The notes beneath the pieces were generated by a model, which worked only from the letters and a program-made list of their open reading frames with translations, was not told the DNA's origin and made no database searches. From NCBI GenBank assembly GCA_013287815.1, contig JABDDC010000009.1, positions 1 to 59,313 on the forward strand: 59,313 nt of DNA, in the 5' to 3' direction. Positions within the stretch are counted from its first letter, which is position 1. Every line of letters begins with the position of its first letter. The translations under genes were made by a program, and so were the position numbers. Positions 20,625 through 27,898 of the stretch are shown here, piece after piece. This DNA comes from Chlamydiota bacterium. Lineage in GTDB: Bacteria > Chlamydiota > Chlamydiia > Chlamydiales > Parachlamydiaceae.

Positions 20625-21068
20625 TGCTTGCGAAGCCTTTGAAGTGCGGTGCTCTAAGGCTGTGAAAAAATAGGGCGGCGCAGCCGCTTTTGGAGTGCGC
20701 CGGCTCCGCCGGCGCTTTGTTATTACACACACTCATGCAAGGCAAAACGTGTCGTAGGCTATGCTATAATCCTAGAAACGGCGATTCGAAGTGGGTTCCA
20801 GACTCAAGATTTTGGTTCATAAAGCGTTGAGGCGAAGGGGAGCATACCCAAACGGGTAAGCTCCCCTTCGCCTCAACGCGTTCTGAATCAAAAGATTGCA
20901 TCTGGCACCCACTTCCAATCGCCGTTTCTAGGATAATGGCCTCCGGCAACCATTATCTGCTCATCAATGTTGCTAATAACAAAGCGCCGGCGGAGCCGGC
21001 GCACTCCAAAAGCGGCTGCGCCGACCTATTTTTTTACAGCCTCAGAGCACCCAAGGCTTCGCAAGCAA
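20625..21068. repeat. Composite nested palindromic element (outer arms)
   Basis: The outer left arm (about 20625-20726) and right arm (about 20975-21068) are inverted copies, about 80-90% alike by eye. Each includes the perfect palindrome GCGCCGGCGGAGCCGGCGC and the flank CTCCAAAAGCGGCTGCGC. A truncated third copy occurs at 53619-53695. Translation of the repeat yields a recurring NKAPAEPAHSKSG string, so ORFs reading through it are artefacts. It fills the yajC-YbjN intergenic region, where no gene is seen. Confidence 0.9.
20771..20934. repeat. Inner 79-bp-arm inverted repeat (MITE-like)
   Basis: Arms 20771-20849 and 20856-20934 are reverse complements with about a dozen mismatches around a 6-bp loop. 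Termini are CCTAGAAACGGCGATT / AATCGCCGTTTCTAGG. Flanked by ATAAT on the left and GATAATGG on the right. It encodes no protein. Perfect terminal repeats and palindromic body fit a miniature transposable element nested in an older repeat. Confidence 0.88.
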
Positions 21069-21097
21069 CGCTTCACACTACCATTTTTTTTGCTTCA

Positions 21098-21616
21098 TTA
21101 TACGCCAGGTTTAAATTGCGTTATCTTCTGCAGCACTTCGTCGAAGGTAGCATGGCCGAGGGCCACTTCCTCGATGGTTTCGCCGAAGAGGTCGAGACAG
21201 AGAATAACGGAGGCGACGATATTCATGAGGAGGGGGGCGTCGACGGCGCTATCTTTGGTGATCCATATGTATCTGTAGGCCACTTTGTTATTGACTTCAT
21301 CAAAGTCGAATCCGGGCCAGTCGATGTTATGGTTGATAAAGTGTAGCAAGCTGGACAGCTGCGTAGCAGCCAGATCCTGCACTTTGTAGGGAAGGCGGAC
21401 GATGAATTGTATATTGAAGGAGTGGTCTGTTTGTTGTGCTGTAACCCCATGCACACTAAACTGAAGAGGACGGCAGCTGATCTCGAGGATCCTTTCACGC
21501 TCTAGCTTATCGTTGCCCAGGTCGACGATCAAGTCATCCGATAAATCGTCGGGATGGTGATTGGAACAATCAAATTGTTCGTTTTCTAAAATTTTTTTAA
21601 TTCGATGTGCAATCAT
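21098..21616 (-). CDS. YbjN-like / chaperone-like small acidic protein
   Basis: 172 aa, acidic, no signal peptide or membrane segment. The pattern of strands and helices (FNIQFIVRLPYKVQDL, LSSLLHFINHNIDWPGFDFDE, VAYRYIWITKDSAVDAPLLMNIVASVILCLDLFGETIEEV) resembles the YbjN / type III chaperone-like fold, in which such proteins bind partner effectors. It lies 8 bp downstream of the 890-residue putative effector on the same strand, so it could be its chaperone (inference). Family assignment is by pattern only. Confidence 0.55.
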   Translation of the reverse strand: MIAHRIKKILENEQFDCSNHHPDDLSDDLIVDLGNDKLERERILEISCRPLQFSVHGVTAQQTDHSFNIQFIVRLPYKVQDLAATQLSSLLHFINHNIDWPGFDFDEVNNKVAYRYIWITKDSAVDAPLLMNIVASVILCLDLFGETIEEVALGHATFDEVLQKITQFKPGV

Positions 21617-21624
21617 AATATCTC

Positions 21625-24303
21625 TTAAGTTGTCCTGACCATTTTGGCATCAAGGCGCATTTCTTGTTGTTTCATGAAGTTTACATACTCAGATTCATCT
21701 AAAATAAAGAATTTTTGCAAAGCATTTCTTATTCTTAGGGGATCCTGGGATATTTTTGACTTTAATTCTTTCATGTTGATTCCGAGATGTACTTCCAGGA
21801 GTTCTTTAGTCTCTGTAGGTATCAAGGAGAGATCCATCTCTTGTAGAGCATTGTCAAATGCTACTAAAGAATCAAAGCGGTGTTCCTGTTCACCTATTTG
21901 CAATTTGGCGTGGGAGACAAAATCTTTCCAGGCAGCCTTGTTGAGTCTTTCCTGTAGAGATTCTAGCTTTTTATTCCATTTATTTACTTTTTGTTCTCCA
22001 AGATTAAACTGCTTTTTAGCTTCGATATAATCTTGATATGCCCTTTCATAGACAGGGTCGCTTCGCTTTAAATCAGCTTTTAAGTGGAGTGATCTGATGA
22101 TCTCGGCAGTTTTTAGGAGTTTTTTCTGCTTGTTAGCTTGTTGATATTCAGCAATAGTGCTTTTTAATGTAGTGTAGGCGATTTTAAAGCTGGTTCCGGC
22201 TGTATATTCTTTGCGTAATTCCGGATTTCTCCTGTAATTATTGTAGACGCCGGCAAGGTAAAAGACTGCTGTTAAAATGATTGAAGGGATGGATAAGCCT
22301 AAAACAACAAGGCCTAAGCCTCCCACCGGAATAGTGGCCAGTCCAGAGACCCACATGGCACCGCTCAAGGCAAGCATCAAGGCAGACAAAGAGAAAAAGA
22401 CAGACGATTCGGCCAATTTCAGCTTCATGAATGAGGCATCTAAATCCTGTTTCTTTGCGATCATTTGGGCTAGGGCATTTTTGGTGGTTTTCTCCAAGGT
22501 TTCTTGATGATCGACGTAGAAAGAGAGGAGACGTTTTATTTTTTCATCTTTAAGAGCCGCATCATTTTCAGTTAATGGATTTTGTGCCCCGAACCAACTT
22601 TCGAATTCTTCATCTAAGATCAGACCAGCAAATTGTTTTTCCTTCAACTCTTTTACCTTGGGCAGCAGCAAATCAATCTGCCGAGCCATTAAGAAGACTT
22701 TTTTCTCCTTAATAGCCTTGCGCTTGGCATATAAATGATCAGCTTCATTGATGGCTGCATCGAAGGCTTTTAAAGCTTCTTGAAAGTCTGAATAGGTGCT
22801 GAGCAATTCATTGTGGAATTGTGTATTATCTCTTATGCGTTCTTGAAATTCTGTCAATGTCATGGGCTTAGGGAGTTTAATCCCGTATTCCTGTAGTTTC
22901 TCATTAACTTCTTCGATGGTTTTAAAAGAAGTCATTTCTTGAGAAAAATCGAACTCATATGTTCGATTTTGTCGGATACGCCGATCATCTTCCCAGTATT
23001 TGACATAGCCGGGCATAATGGCGTTTTTTAATTCCGGATTATCCTGCAGCTGCGTCTTAAATTCTATTGTCGATGTATTTTCTCCAAGATCATATCCATA
23101 ATGTTGTAAGGTGTTTTTCAAGTCAACACGGCTATAAATATGATTGATCTCATCATCAAATTCCTCAGAGTATTGTTTACGGGAAATGTCTTCCACTTTA
23201 GGCGGATTTAGAGGTGGACTTTGCGTCGGAGTCTGCAAAACGTGCTCCTTCGGCGGTGGAGTCAGCGATACTGTATTTTTCTGCTGCCATCGGTGAAATT
23301 TATCGACCCAATTATTAAATGTTTTAAATGACTTTATTTCGGTACGCAAAGTACTAAAGGTAGTGATAAATCCAATTGTGCTGGAAGCGACATAAAGTGA
23401 TTGGGTAATGTGCTTTGAATAGTAAAAGACCCCTTCAAGAGCCATAGAAATATGTTTGAGTGATAATAGTGAAGTCTCTACTGTCGTTTTAGTGAACTTC
23501 TTTTTATCCTTTTTCCATTCTTCCATCTCTTTTTTCAGTTTGATTTTCAGGCTATCACGTTCTTTTTTAAATTTATCGTTCTCTGCAGTTTTTGTTTGTC
23601 TGTACTTTTCACGATTATCAGGAGAGAGCTTTTTGATCTCTTCTTCCATTTCTTTTTTGCGATTGATGTATTCTTTATTCGAAAGCAAGACGGCTTTCTT
23701 TGTCTCATTGAGGAGTTTTCCTTTGAAGATCAAAGCCAGCCCTAGAGAGCCACTAGCAAGTGCACCCAGGTAATCGCCGCCAATTTTTGTAAATGCTTCA
23801 GTATATTCAAAAATCCCTTTAAGGGGAGATCCGGCCACTAATAATTCGTGAGGTATAAGTCCTTCGAGAAAATTCATTCCTTCATGGACAGCATCTTTGG
23901 CAGTGTAGGCGTAATCATTTGCCCAGCGTTGGACGTCAATCATGGTCTTGACGATTTTTTGGTCCTTATGCGCTGAATCTAAGGTTCTTAGGTGAGCATC
24001 TACCTGAGACTCCTTTTGGAAAAGGAGAAAGTCGAGTTCACTGTTTAACTGGTCTGTCAGTTTAGCGGTCCTGGCGGAGAATTCCATCTCTTCCGGGGTC
24101 AAATTGCTAAAGGGGAGTTCTCGGTCACCTGCCCATTGCAAATTTAAGGAGGCAACTAGTTTAAATGCCTCATGTTTTTCAGGACTCAAGGCTAATTTTT
24201 CGTAAATTTGTTTAAGATATTCATTCGTTTTGGGATCTAAGGAATATAGTTCCCCCTGAGGTGGTATAGAAGGTATGTTTGATTCATTAAGAGGTGAAAC
24301 CAT
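21625..24303 (-). CDS. Large coiled-coil protein with paired hydrophobic segments
   Basis: About 892 aa from the ATG at 24303, which has AGAGGA upstream; a TTG further upstream is less likely. No signal peptide. There are charged helical and coiled-coil stretches (about 200-275 KKEMEEEIKKLSPDNREKYRQ..., 520-600, 780-830). A hydrophobic stretch lies at about 290-325 and a strong bilobed one at about 640-700 (FFSLSALMLALSGAMW...LGLVVLGLSIPSIILTAVFYLAGVY). A bilobed hydrophobic hairpin without a Sec signal is the hallmark of chlamydial inclusion-membrane (Inc-type) or translocator proteins. I do not recognise the family. Confidence 0.75.
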   Translation of the reverse strand: MVSPLNESNIPSIPPQGELYSLDPKTNEYLKQIYEKLALSPEKHEAFKLVASLNLQWAGDRELPFSNLTPEEMEFSARTAKLTDQLNSELDFLLFQKESQVDAHLRTLDSAHKDQKIVKTMIDVQRWANDYAYTAKDAVHEGMNFLEGLIPHELLVAGSPLKGIFEYTEAFTKIGGDYLGALASGSLGLALIFKGKLLNETKKAVLLSNKEYINRKKEMEEEIKKLSPDNREKYRQTKTAENDKFKKERDSLKIKLKKEMEEWKKDKKKFTKTTVETSLLSLKHISMALEGVFYYSKHITQSLYVASSTIGFITTFSTLRTEIKSFKTFNNWVDKFHRWQQKNTVSLTPPPKEHVLQTPTQSPPLNPPKVEDISRKQYSEEFDDEINHIYSRVDLKNTLQHYGYDLGENTSTIEFKTQLQDNPELKNAIMPGYVKYWEDDRRIRQNRTYEFDFSQEMTSFKTIEEVNEKLQEYGIKLPKPMTLTEFQERIRDNTQFHNELLSTYSDFQEALKAFDAAINEADHLYAKRKAIKEKKVFLMARQIDLLLPKVKELKEKQFAGLILDEEFESWFGAQNPLTENDAALKDEKIKRLLSFYVDHQETLEKTTKNALAQMIAKKQDLDASFMKLKLAESSVFFSLSALMLALSGAMWVSGLATIPVGGLGLVVLGLSIPSIILTAVFYLAGVYNNYRRNPELRKEYTAGTSFKIAYTTLKSTIAEYQQANKQKKLLKTAEIIRSLHLKADLKRSDPVYERAYQDYIEAKKQFNLGEQKVNKWNKKLESLQERLNKAAWKDFVSHAKLQIGEQEHRFDSLVAFDNALQEMDLSLIPTETKELLEVHLGINMKELKSKISQDPLRIRNALQKFFILDESEYVNFMKQQEMRLDAKMVRTT

Positions 24304-24372
24304 AATTAATCCTCTCTTTATCAATAAAAAGTCATTTAATAACTTATAAATTCATTATAACAAATTAATTAA

Positions 24373-24561
24373 TTAACTGGCAATAGTTTTACCAATCGGC
24401 CTTTTCCCTTGTTCCATTTTGGAAACATTAGTCTGTTCGATCCCTAGCATTTCGCCAAGGGCAGTCTGGGTAAGCCTATCACGGTAGCGAAATCCATGAA
24501 GGGCAACAGCCCATTCCGGACGATCACCACGGATTTTTTTCATGGCATCATCCGCAGACAT
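24373..24561 (-). pseudogene. Truncated XRE-type HTH antitoxin
   Basis: 62 codons from the ATG at 24561, which has GAAGAGG five bases upstream; the longer 83-codon reading starts inside the toxin frame. An HTH is visible (LTQTALGEMLGIEQTNVSKMEQGKRPIGK). Related antitoxins continue for about 15 more residues after GKxMA, but here a stop follows GKTIAS. Lies 31 bp after the toxin's original stop. May still bind DNA; probably a decayed antitoxin. Confidence 0.65.
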
Positions 24562-24592
24562 GGGAACCTCTTCATTAGATTGAACTTGGCGT

Positions 24593-24880
24593 TCAGTATG
24601 GTGCTTTCTCGTGTGTGCCTGCATAATAGACCTCTATTATTTTGTATTTCTTATCATATATTTACCAACAAACGACATACGTTGGACGGCCTTTCTTAAT
24701 GTGACAATGATAATCATCGCCAGGCATTTTGGTATATCTAGGCCAATTTACCCGATACGGCCCATCCATTTTCAACTCTTTAAGCAAAGTGAAAAAAGCA
24801 TCCTTAGCCAGTGAAGATACATTGATATAAAACTTTTTTGCTTGGCCGATGAGGTTAACTGTCCAAATGTCGTCTGTCAT
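24593..24880 (-). pseudogene. RelE/HigB-like toxin gene broken by a nonsense codon
   Basis: The frame starts at 24880 with MTDDIWTVNLIGQAKKF and runs to TYVVCW, where TAA (24662-24664) stops it at codon 73. In the same frame the sequence continues IYDKKYKIIEVYYAGTHEKAPY and ends at the natural TGA (24593-24595), the typical ending of this toxin family. So a single nonsense change removes the last 22 residues. The toxin is probably inactive. It overlaps the MerR-like gene by 4 bp. Confidence 0.85.
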
Positions 24881-25701
24881 ACTTTTATTATTCGTTTCTT
24901 CATAACCAATTCCCCCTTGCGCCTCTTCTTAATGATGTCTATATTTTGGTATTCTTCTGAAATCGTTTCATCTGATTCAGAACCATCGAAATGTTTATCA
25001 AGCTCGACTTTTTGAATGTTTTTGCCTTTCTTATAGATAGTTGCTGTGTCGTAATCCGCAGACTCCAAAACATCAAGAGCGTTATGCATATTTAAAGAAA
25101 TAGGTCTCGAAAGAGGATAGGTGGGTTCTAGTTTTTTTATAAAAATTGTATTAAGTAGATCATTAAGATTAATGCATATGTATGATCCTAAGACATTTAA
25201 ATCTATTGCAGCTTGAAATTCGTGATAATCTAAAAATTCGGCCTGATTTTCGTTTAACAAAATTACAAAAAATACAGGCTGCTGTAATAGGCGAGCAGTT
25301 GTTAGATAGAAGCTAACATAAGAAATTTTACCGGCTTCACTTTTTTCTTTTTCTTTTTCAAAATAAAACCGTTTGATTTCTGCAATTTTATTTATAGGAA
25401 ATCCAAAATCCCTTAATTTTTGAACAAGGCGAAGCCACGTATATTCAATGAGATTAAATTTTCTCCATCCAGTATTATTATTCCGTTCACATTCAATTAG
25501 TCCTTGCGATTCCCAATGGTTGATCACACGACAAGAAATCAGATCTTGCGCAAAGCTGTCTCGTGAACGGAGAGCATTAATAAATTTTTTGCATGGTTCT
25601 GATCCTAGCATTGTTCCAAGATTGATAAAAAATCGGTCGCCTAATAATGCCCTAACATGAACATTTTTTCGCATAAGACCTGATGGGGGTAAGCTCTCCA
25701 T
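24877..25701 (-). CDS. MerR-like HTH transcriptional regulator
   Basis: 274 aa. Residues about 50-110 form a MerR-type DNA-binding region (SCRVINHWESQGLIECERNNNTGWRKFNLIEYTWLRLVQKLRDFGFPINKIAEIK). A central domain (about 125-200) and a basic tail (IKKRRKGELVMKKR) follow. Overlaps the toxin relic by 4 bp, so they were co-transcribed. It reads divergently from the HicB-HAD gene, and the palindrome at 25798-25813 lies between them. It may regulate one or both. The effector domain is not recognised. Confidence 0.7.
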   Translation of the reverse strand: MESLPPSGLMRKNVHVRALLGDRFFINLGTMLGSEPCKKFINALRSRDSFAQDLISCRVINHWESQGLIECERNNNTGWRKFNLIEYTWLRLVQKLRDFGFPINKIAEIKRFYFEKEKEKSEAGKISYVSFYLTTARLLQQPVFFVILLNENQAEFLDYHEFQAAIDLNVLGSYICINLNDLLNTIFIKKLEPTYPLSRPISLNMHNALDVLESADYDTATIYKKGKNIQKVELDKHFDGSESDETISEEYQNIDIIKKRRKGELVMKKRIIKV

Positions 25702-25789
25702 GAGAAAATCTCCTTTTCCATAAATTTACATTTATGTAATATTCTGGTCAAAGAAAAAAATCTTTCACTTAATTGAATGTCGAAACCAA

Positions 25790-25818
25790 TTGACAATACC
25801 AAATATATTTGGTAGAAT
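25790..25818 (+). promoter_or_regulatory. Promoter with an internal operator palindrome
   Basis: TTGACA (25790-25795), 17-bp spacer, TAGAAT (25813-25818). The perfect 16-bp palindrome ACCAAATATATTTGGT (25798-25813) fills the spacer, the classic position for a repressor operator. GGAG and the hicA remnant follow. Close to consensus. Confidence 0.85.
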
Positions 25819-25837
25819 ACGAACAAGGAGATTACCT

Positions 25838-25888
25838 GTGCCTATCAGTGGAAAAGACTTAAGAAAACTCAAAATAAAGAAGGTATAA
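25838..25888 (+). pseudogene. hicA toxin remnant
   Basis: GTG start preceded by AAGGAG; reads PISGKDLRKLKIKKV and stops. PISGK(E/D)L..L is the start of HicA toxins, which normally run to about 60-80 residues and bind mRNA. Here only about 16 codons remain, directly before a HicB-type antitoxin domain. Could instead be a leader peptide. Confidence 0.6.
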
Positions 25889-25891
25889 TTC

Positions 25892-27022
25892 ATGAAATAT
25901 CATTTCAAAATACATAAAGAAGGCAAAGGCTTTTGGACTCAATGCATTGAGTTAGCTGGATGTATAACTGAAGCTGATTCAATGGATGAACTACAACGAA
26001 ATATGCAAGAGGCTTTAAATCTATATGTTGAAGAGCCCGAGGATTCTAAAGAATTAGCCCATTTACCTGATGAATCTCTTCAAGTCACTCGAAACATCGT
26101 TGAGATTCCTTTAAATGCGAAAATTCATCCAAACTTGGAAAGTATATCTGAGTCATTTGATGGTATTTTATTAGATGCTTATGGGGTATTTTGGGGAGGC
26201 AATGGTATTGGATTACTGCCTGACTGCAAGGAGACAATGGAAAGGTTAATCACCAAGGGGAAAACCATAGGAATTTTATCAAATTCCACTCAATTAGCTA
26301 AAAATGAAATTGAAAAACTAAAGGCCCATGGGTTAATCGAAGGTCAACATTTTCATTTTCTCATCACTTCCGGAGAAGTTGCAAAACGCATTTTCTTAGA
26401 CAATGATCTTCCTTTTCCTACTCCAAAAATGAAATTCTATTTATTTGGAGCTCCTCATCCGAAATTTTCATCTCATCAAGCGATTTTTCAAGATACTCCT
26501 TTTCAAGAAACGACTGACTTAGAAGAAGCCGATTTCATTTATATTTCAATCCCGCATATCAACGGAAAAGACCAAACAGATCCTCTTCTTTTTAAAGAAT
26601 ATATCGATATTTTCAAATCTACTAAAATTCCAATGGTCTGCGCCAACCCTGATCGTTTTGCTCATGAAGGAAATCCCCCACAAGCTGTTGTTCGTCAAGG
26701 CTCAATTGCAATCATACATGAAGAACAGGGCGGGCAGGTATTCTACATTGGAAAGCCCTCCGATAGAATGTATTCCGCTGCTATGAAATCCTTTTTTCAA
26801 TATGGCATATCCAACCCCAAAAAAGTGTTAATGGTGGGAGATACCCCAGAGACAGACATTCGGGGCGCTCGAAATTTTAATATACCTTCTGCTTTAGTAA
26901 TAAAAACAGGGATAATGGCGGATAGAATTGCTCATCATGGGTGGAAAAACACTATTAAAACATTGCCTACTCAAGACTTTCCCGATTTTTTTATTGAATG
27001 TATGGGGAAAAATGAATTTTGA
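25892..27022 (+). CDS. HicB-type antitoxin domain fused to a HAD hydrolase
   Basis: 376 aa. Residues 1-78 match HicB antitoxins (YHFKIHKEGKGFWTQCIELAGC ... NMQEALNLYVEEPEDS). Where HicB proteins normally carry an HTH or ribbon-helix-helix DNA-binding domain, residues 85-370 are a class IIA HAD phosphatase-like domain: DAYGVFW (95-101; the usual second Asp is Tyr), LSNST (129-133), GKPSDRMY (287-294) and VGDTPETDIRGA (315-326). The nucleophile, Lys and acidic motif are kept, so it may hydrolyse a phosphate. AAGAAGG precedes the ATG. The HIT gene overlaps its end by 11 bp. The fusion probably arose when HAD joined a hicAB locus. Confidence 0.85.
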   Translation: MKYHFKIHKEGKGFWTQCIELAGCITEADSMDELQRNMQEALNLYVEEPEDSKELAHLPDESLQVTRNIVEIPLNAKIHPNLESISESFDGILLDAYGVFWGGNGIGLLPDCKETMERLITKGKTIGILSNSTQLAKNEIEKLKAHGLIEGQHFHFLITSGEVAKRIFLDNDLPFPTPKMKFYLFGAPHPKFSSHQAIFQDTPFQETTDLEEADFIYISIPHINGKDQTDPLLFKEYIDIFKSTKIPMVCANPDRFAHEGNPPQAVVRQGSIAIIHEEQGGQVFYIGKPSDRMYSAAMKSFFQYGISNPKKVLMVGDTPETDIRGARNFNIPSALVIKTGIMADRIAHHGWKNTIKTLPTQDFPDFFIECMGKNEF

Positions 27023-27425
27023 ACTACATCCAAACTTATTATCTAAAGATTTTATTGTCGATCTGCCTTTGTGTAAAATTCTTTTAGAAAACGAATCTCA
27101 CTATCCTTGGATTTTTCTAGTTCCTCGGCGTTATAATGTATCCCGAATTATCGATTTACAGCAGATTGACCAACTCCAACTTCTTAAGGAACTAGATCAG
27201 GCTCAAAGTATATTATGGAGATTATTTAATTTGACTCAGCTTAATGTCGCTGCGATAGGAAACAAGACCCCACAGCTTCATATTCACATAATAGGAAGAA
27301 AGTTAGGCGATCCAGCATGGCCGAATACTGTTTGGGATCATTCACAAAGGCTCCCATATACGTTGGAACAGAAAGAAGCAATGGTTGGTTTGCTACAGTC
27401 GGCCTTTAAGCAAGAAAATGCTTAA
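27012..27425 (+). CDS. HIT-family nucleotide hydrolase/transferase
   Basis: About 137 aa from the ATG at 27012, overlapping the HAD frame by 11 bp; the longer frame from 26928 is inside the HAD gene. Contains the histidine-triad-like core PQLHIHIIGRKLGDPAWP, close to HIT proteins with the LHxHxxxR pattern. It would act on a nucleotide phosphoramidate or dinucleotide. The close coupling to a HAD phosphatase suggests a shared nucleotide clean-up job. Confidence 0.85.
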   Translation: MNFELHPNLLSKDFIVDLPLCKILLENESHYPWIFLVPRRYNVSRIIDLQQIDQLQLLKELDQAQSILWRLFNLTQLNVAAIGNKTPQLHIHIIGRKLGDPAWPNTVWDHSQRLPYTLEQKEAMVGLLQSAFKQENA

Positions 27426-27603
27426 TTGGACCCTTTTCATATCTATCGAAGTGCATTGGTTAGTTCCGCATCATGGCAAAAAAATTTCGGGGATATGGGG
27501 TAGTACTCATGGTTCTATATCTTTTAAGGAATACAATGATTTCACGAAACGTTCCTTCGTAGAGCTAAGAAACCGCATAATGCAGTGAACTTGATTCTTT
27601 TAT
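27426..27603 (+). other. Short degraded region, nothing identified
   Basis: A short open frame (SGIWGSTHGSISFKEYN...) has no start of its own and no family I recognise. It lies between the HIT stop and a transposase relic, and is probably debris. Confidence 0.35.
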
Positions 27604-27840
27604 TCTTCTGGTGAAACAGAAAAGAAAGGCAGCATATCTAAACGCGGCGACAAGACTTTCCGCTCACTGCTTTATGAAGCTTCGACAACATTGCTCTTTC
27701 GCTCAAAAAAAAGCCAATTGAAGGCATGGGGGCTAAAGAAATGTAAAAAAGGTTCTAAAGTAGCTAGAATTGCTGTTTCTCGCAAGTTAGCAATCAGAAT
27801 GCACACAGTTTTGATAACCAAAAAACCCTATCGGGACTAA
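27604..27840 (+). pseudogene. IS110-family transposase C-terminal fragment
   Basis: 78 codons reading SSGETEKKGSISKRGDKTFR ... LLYEASTTLLFRSK ... LKAWGLKKCKKGSKVARIAVSRKLAIRMH to a natural stop. This is the conserved C-terminal (transposase_20) end of IS110/IS116/IS902 transposases, SSGE..ISKxGDxxxRxLLYEA. The N-terminal catalytic part is missing, so it is dead. It marks past mobile-element activity near the HicB-HAD locus. Confidence 0.85.
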
Positions 27841-27898
27841 GCAAGACTGCGCTAAACATATGTACATACTCCGAATTTCAGAAGATTAGGCTTCGCGC

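Noticed and set aside
20936-21346. 136-aa plus-strand ORF
   Set aside because: It begins in the palindromic repeat (NKAPAEPAHSKSG string) and overlaps the YbjN-like gene on the other strand.
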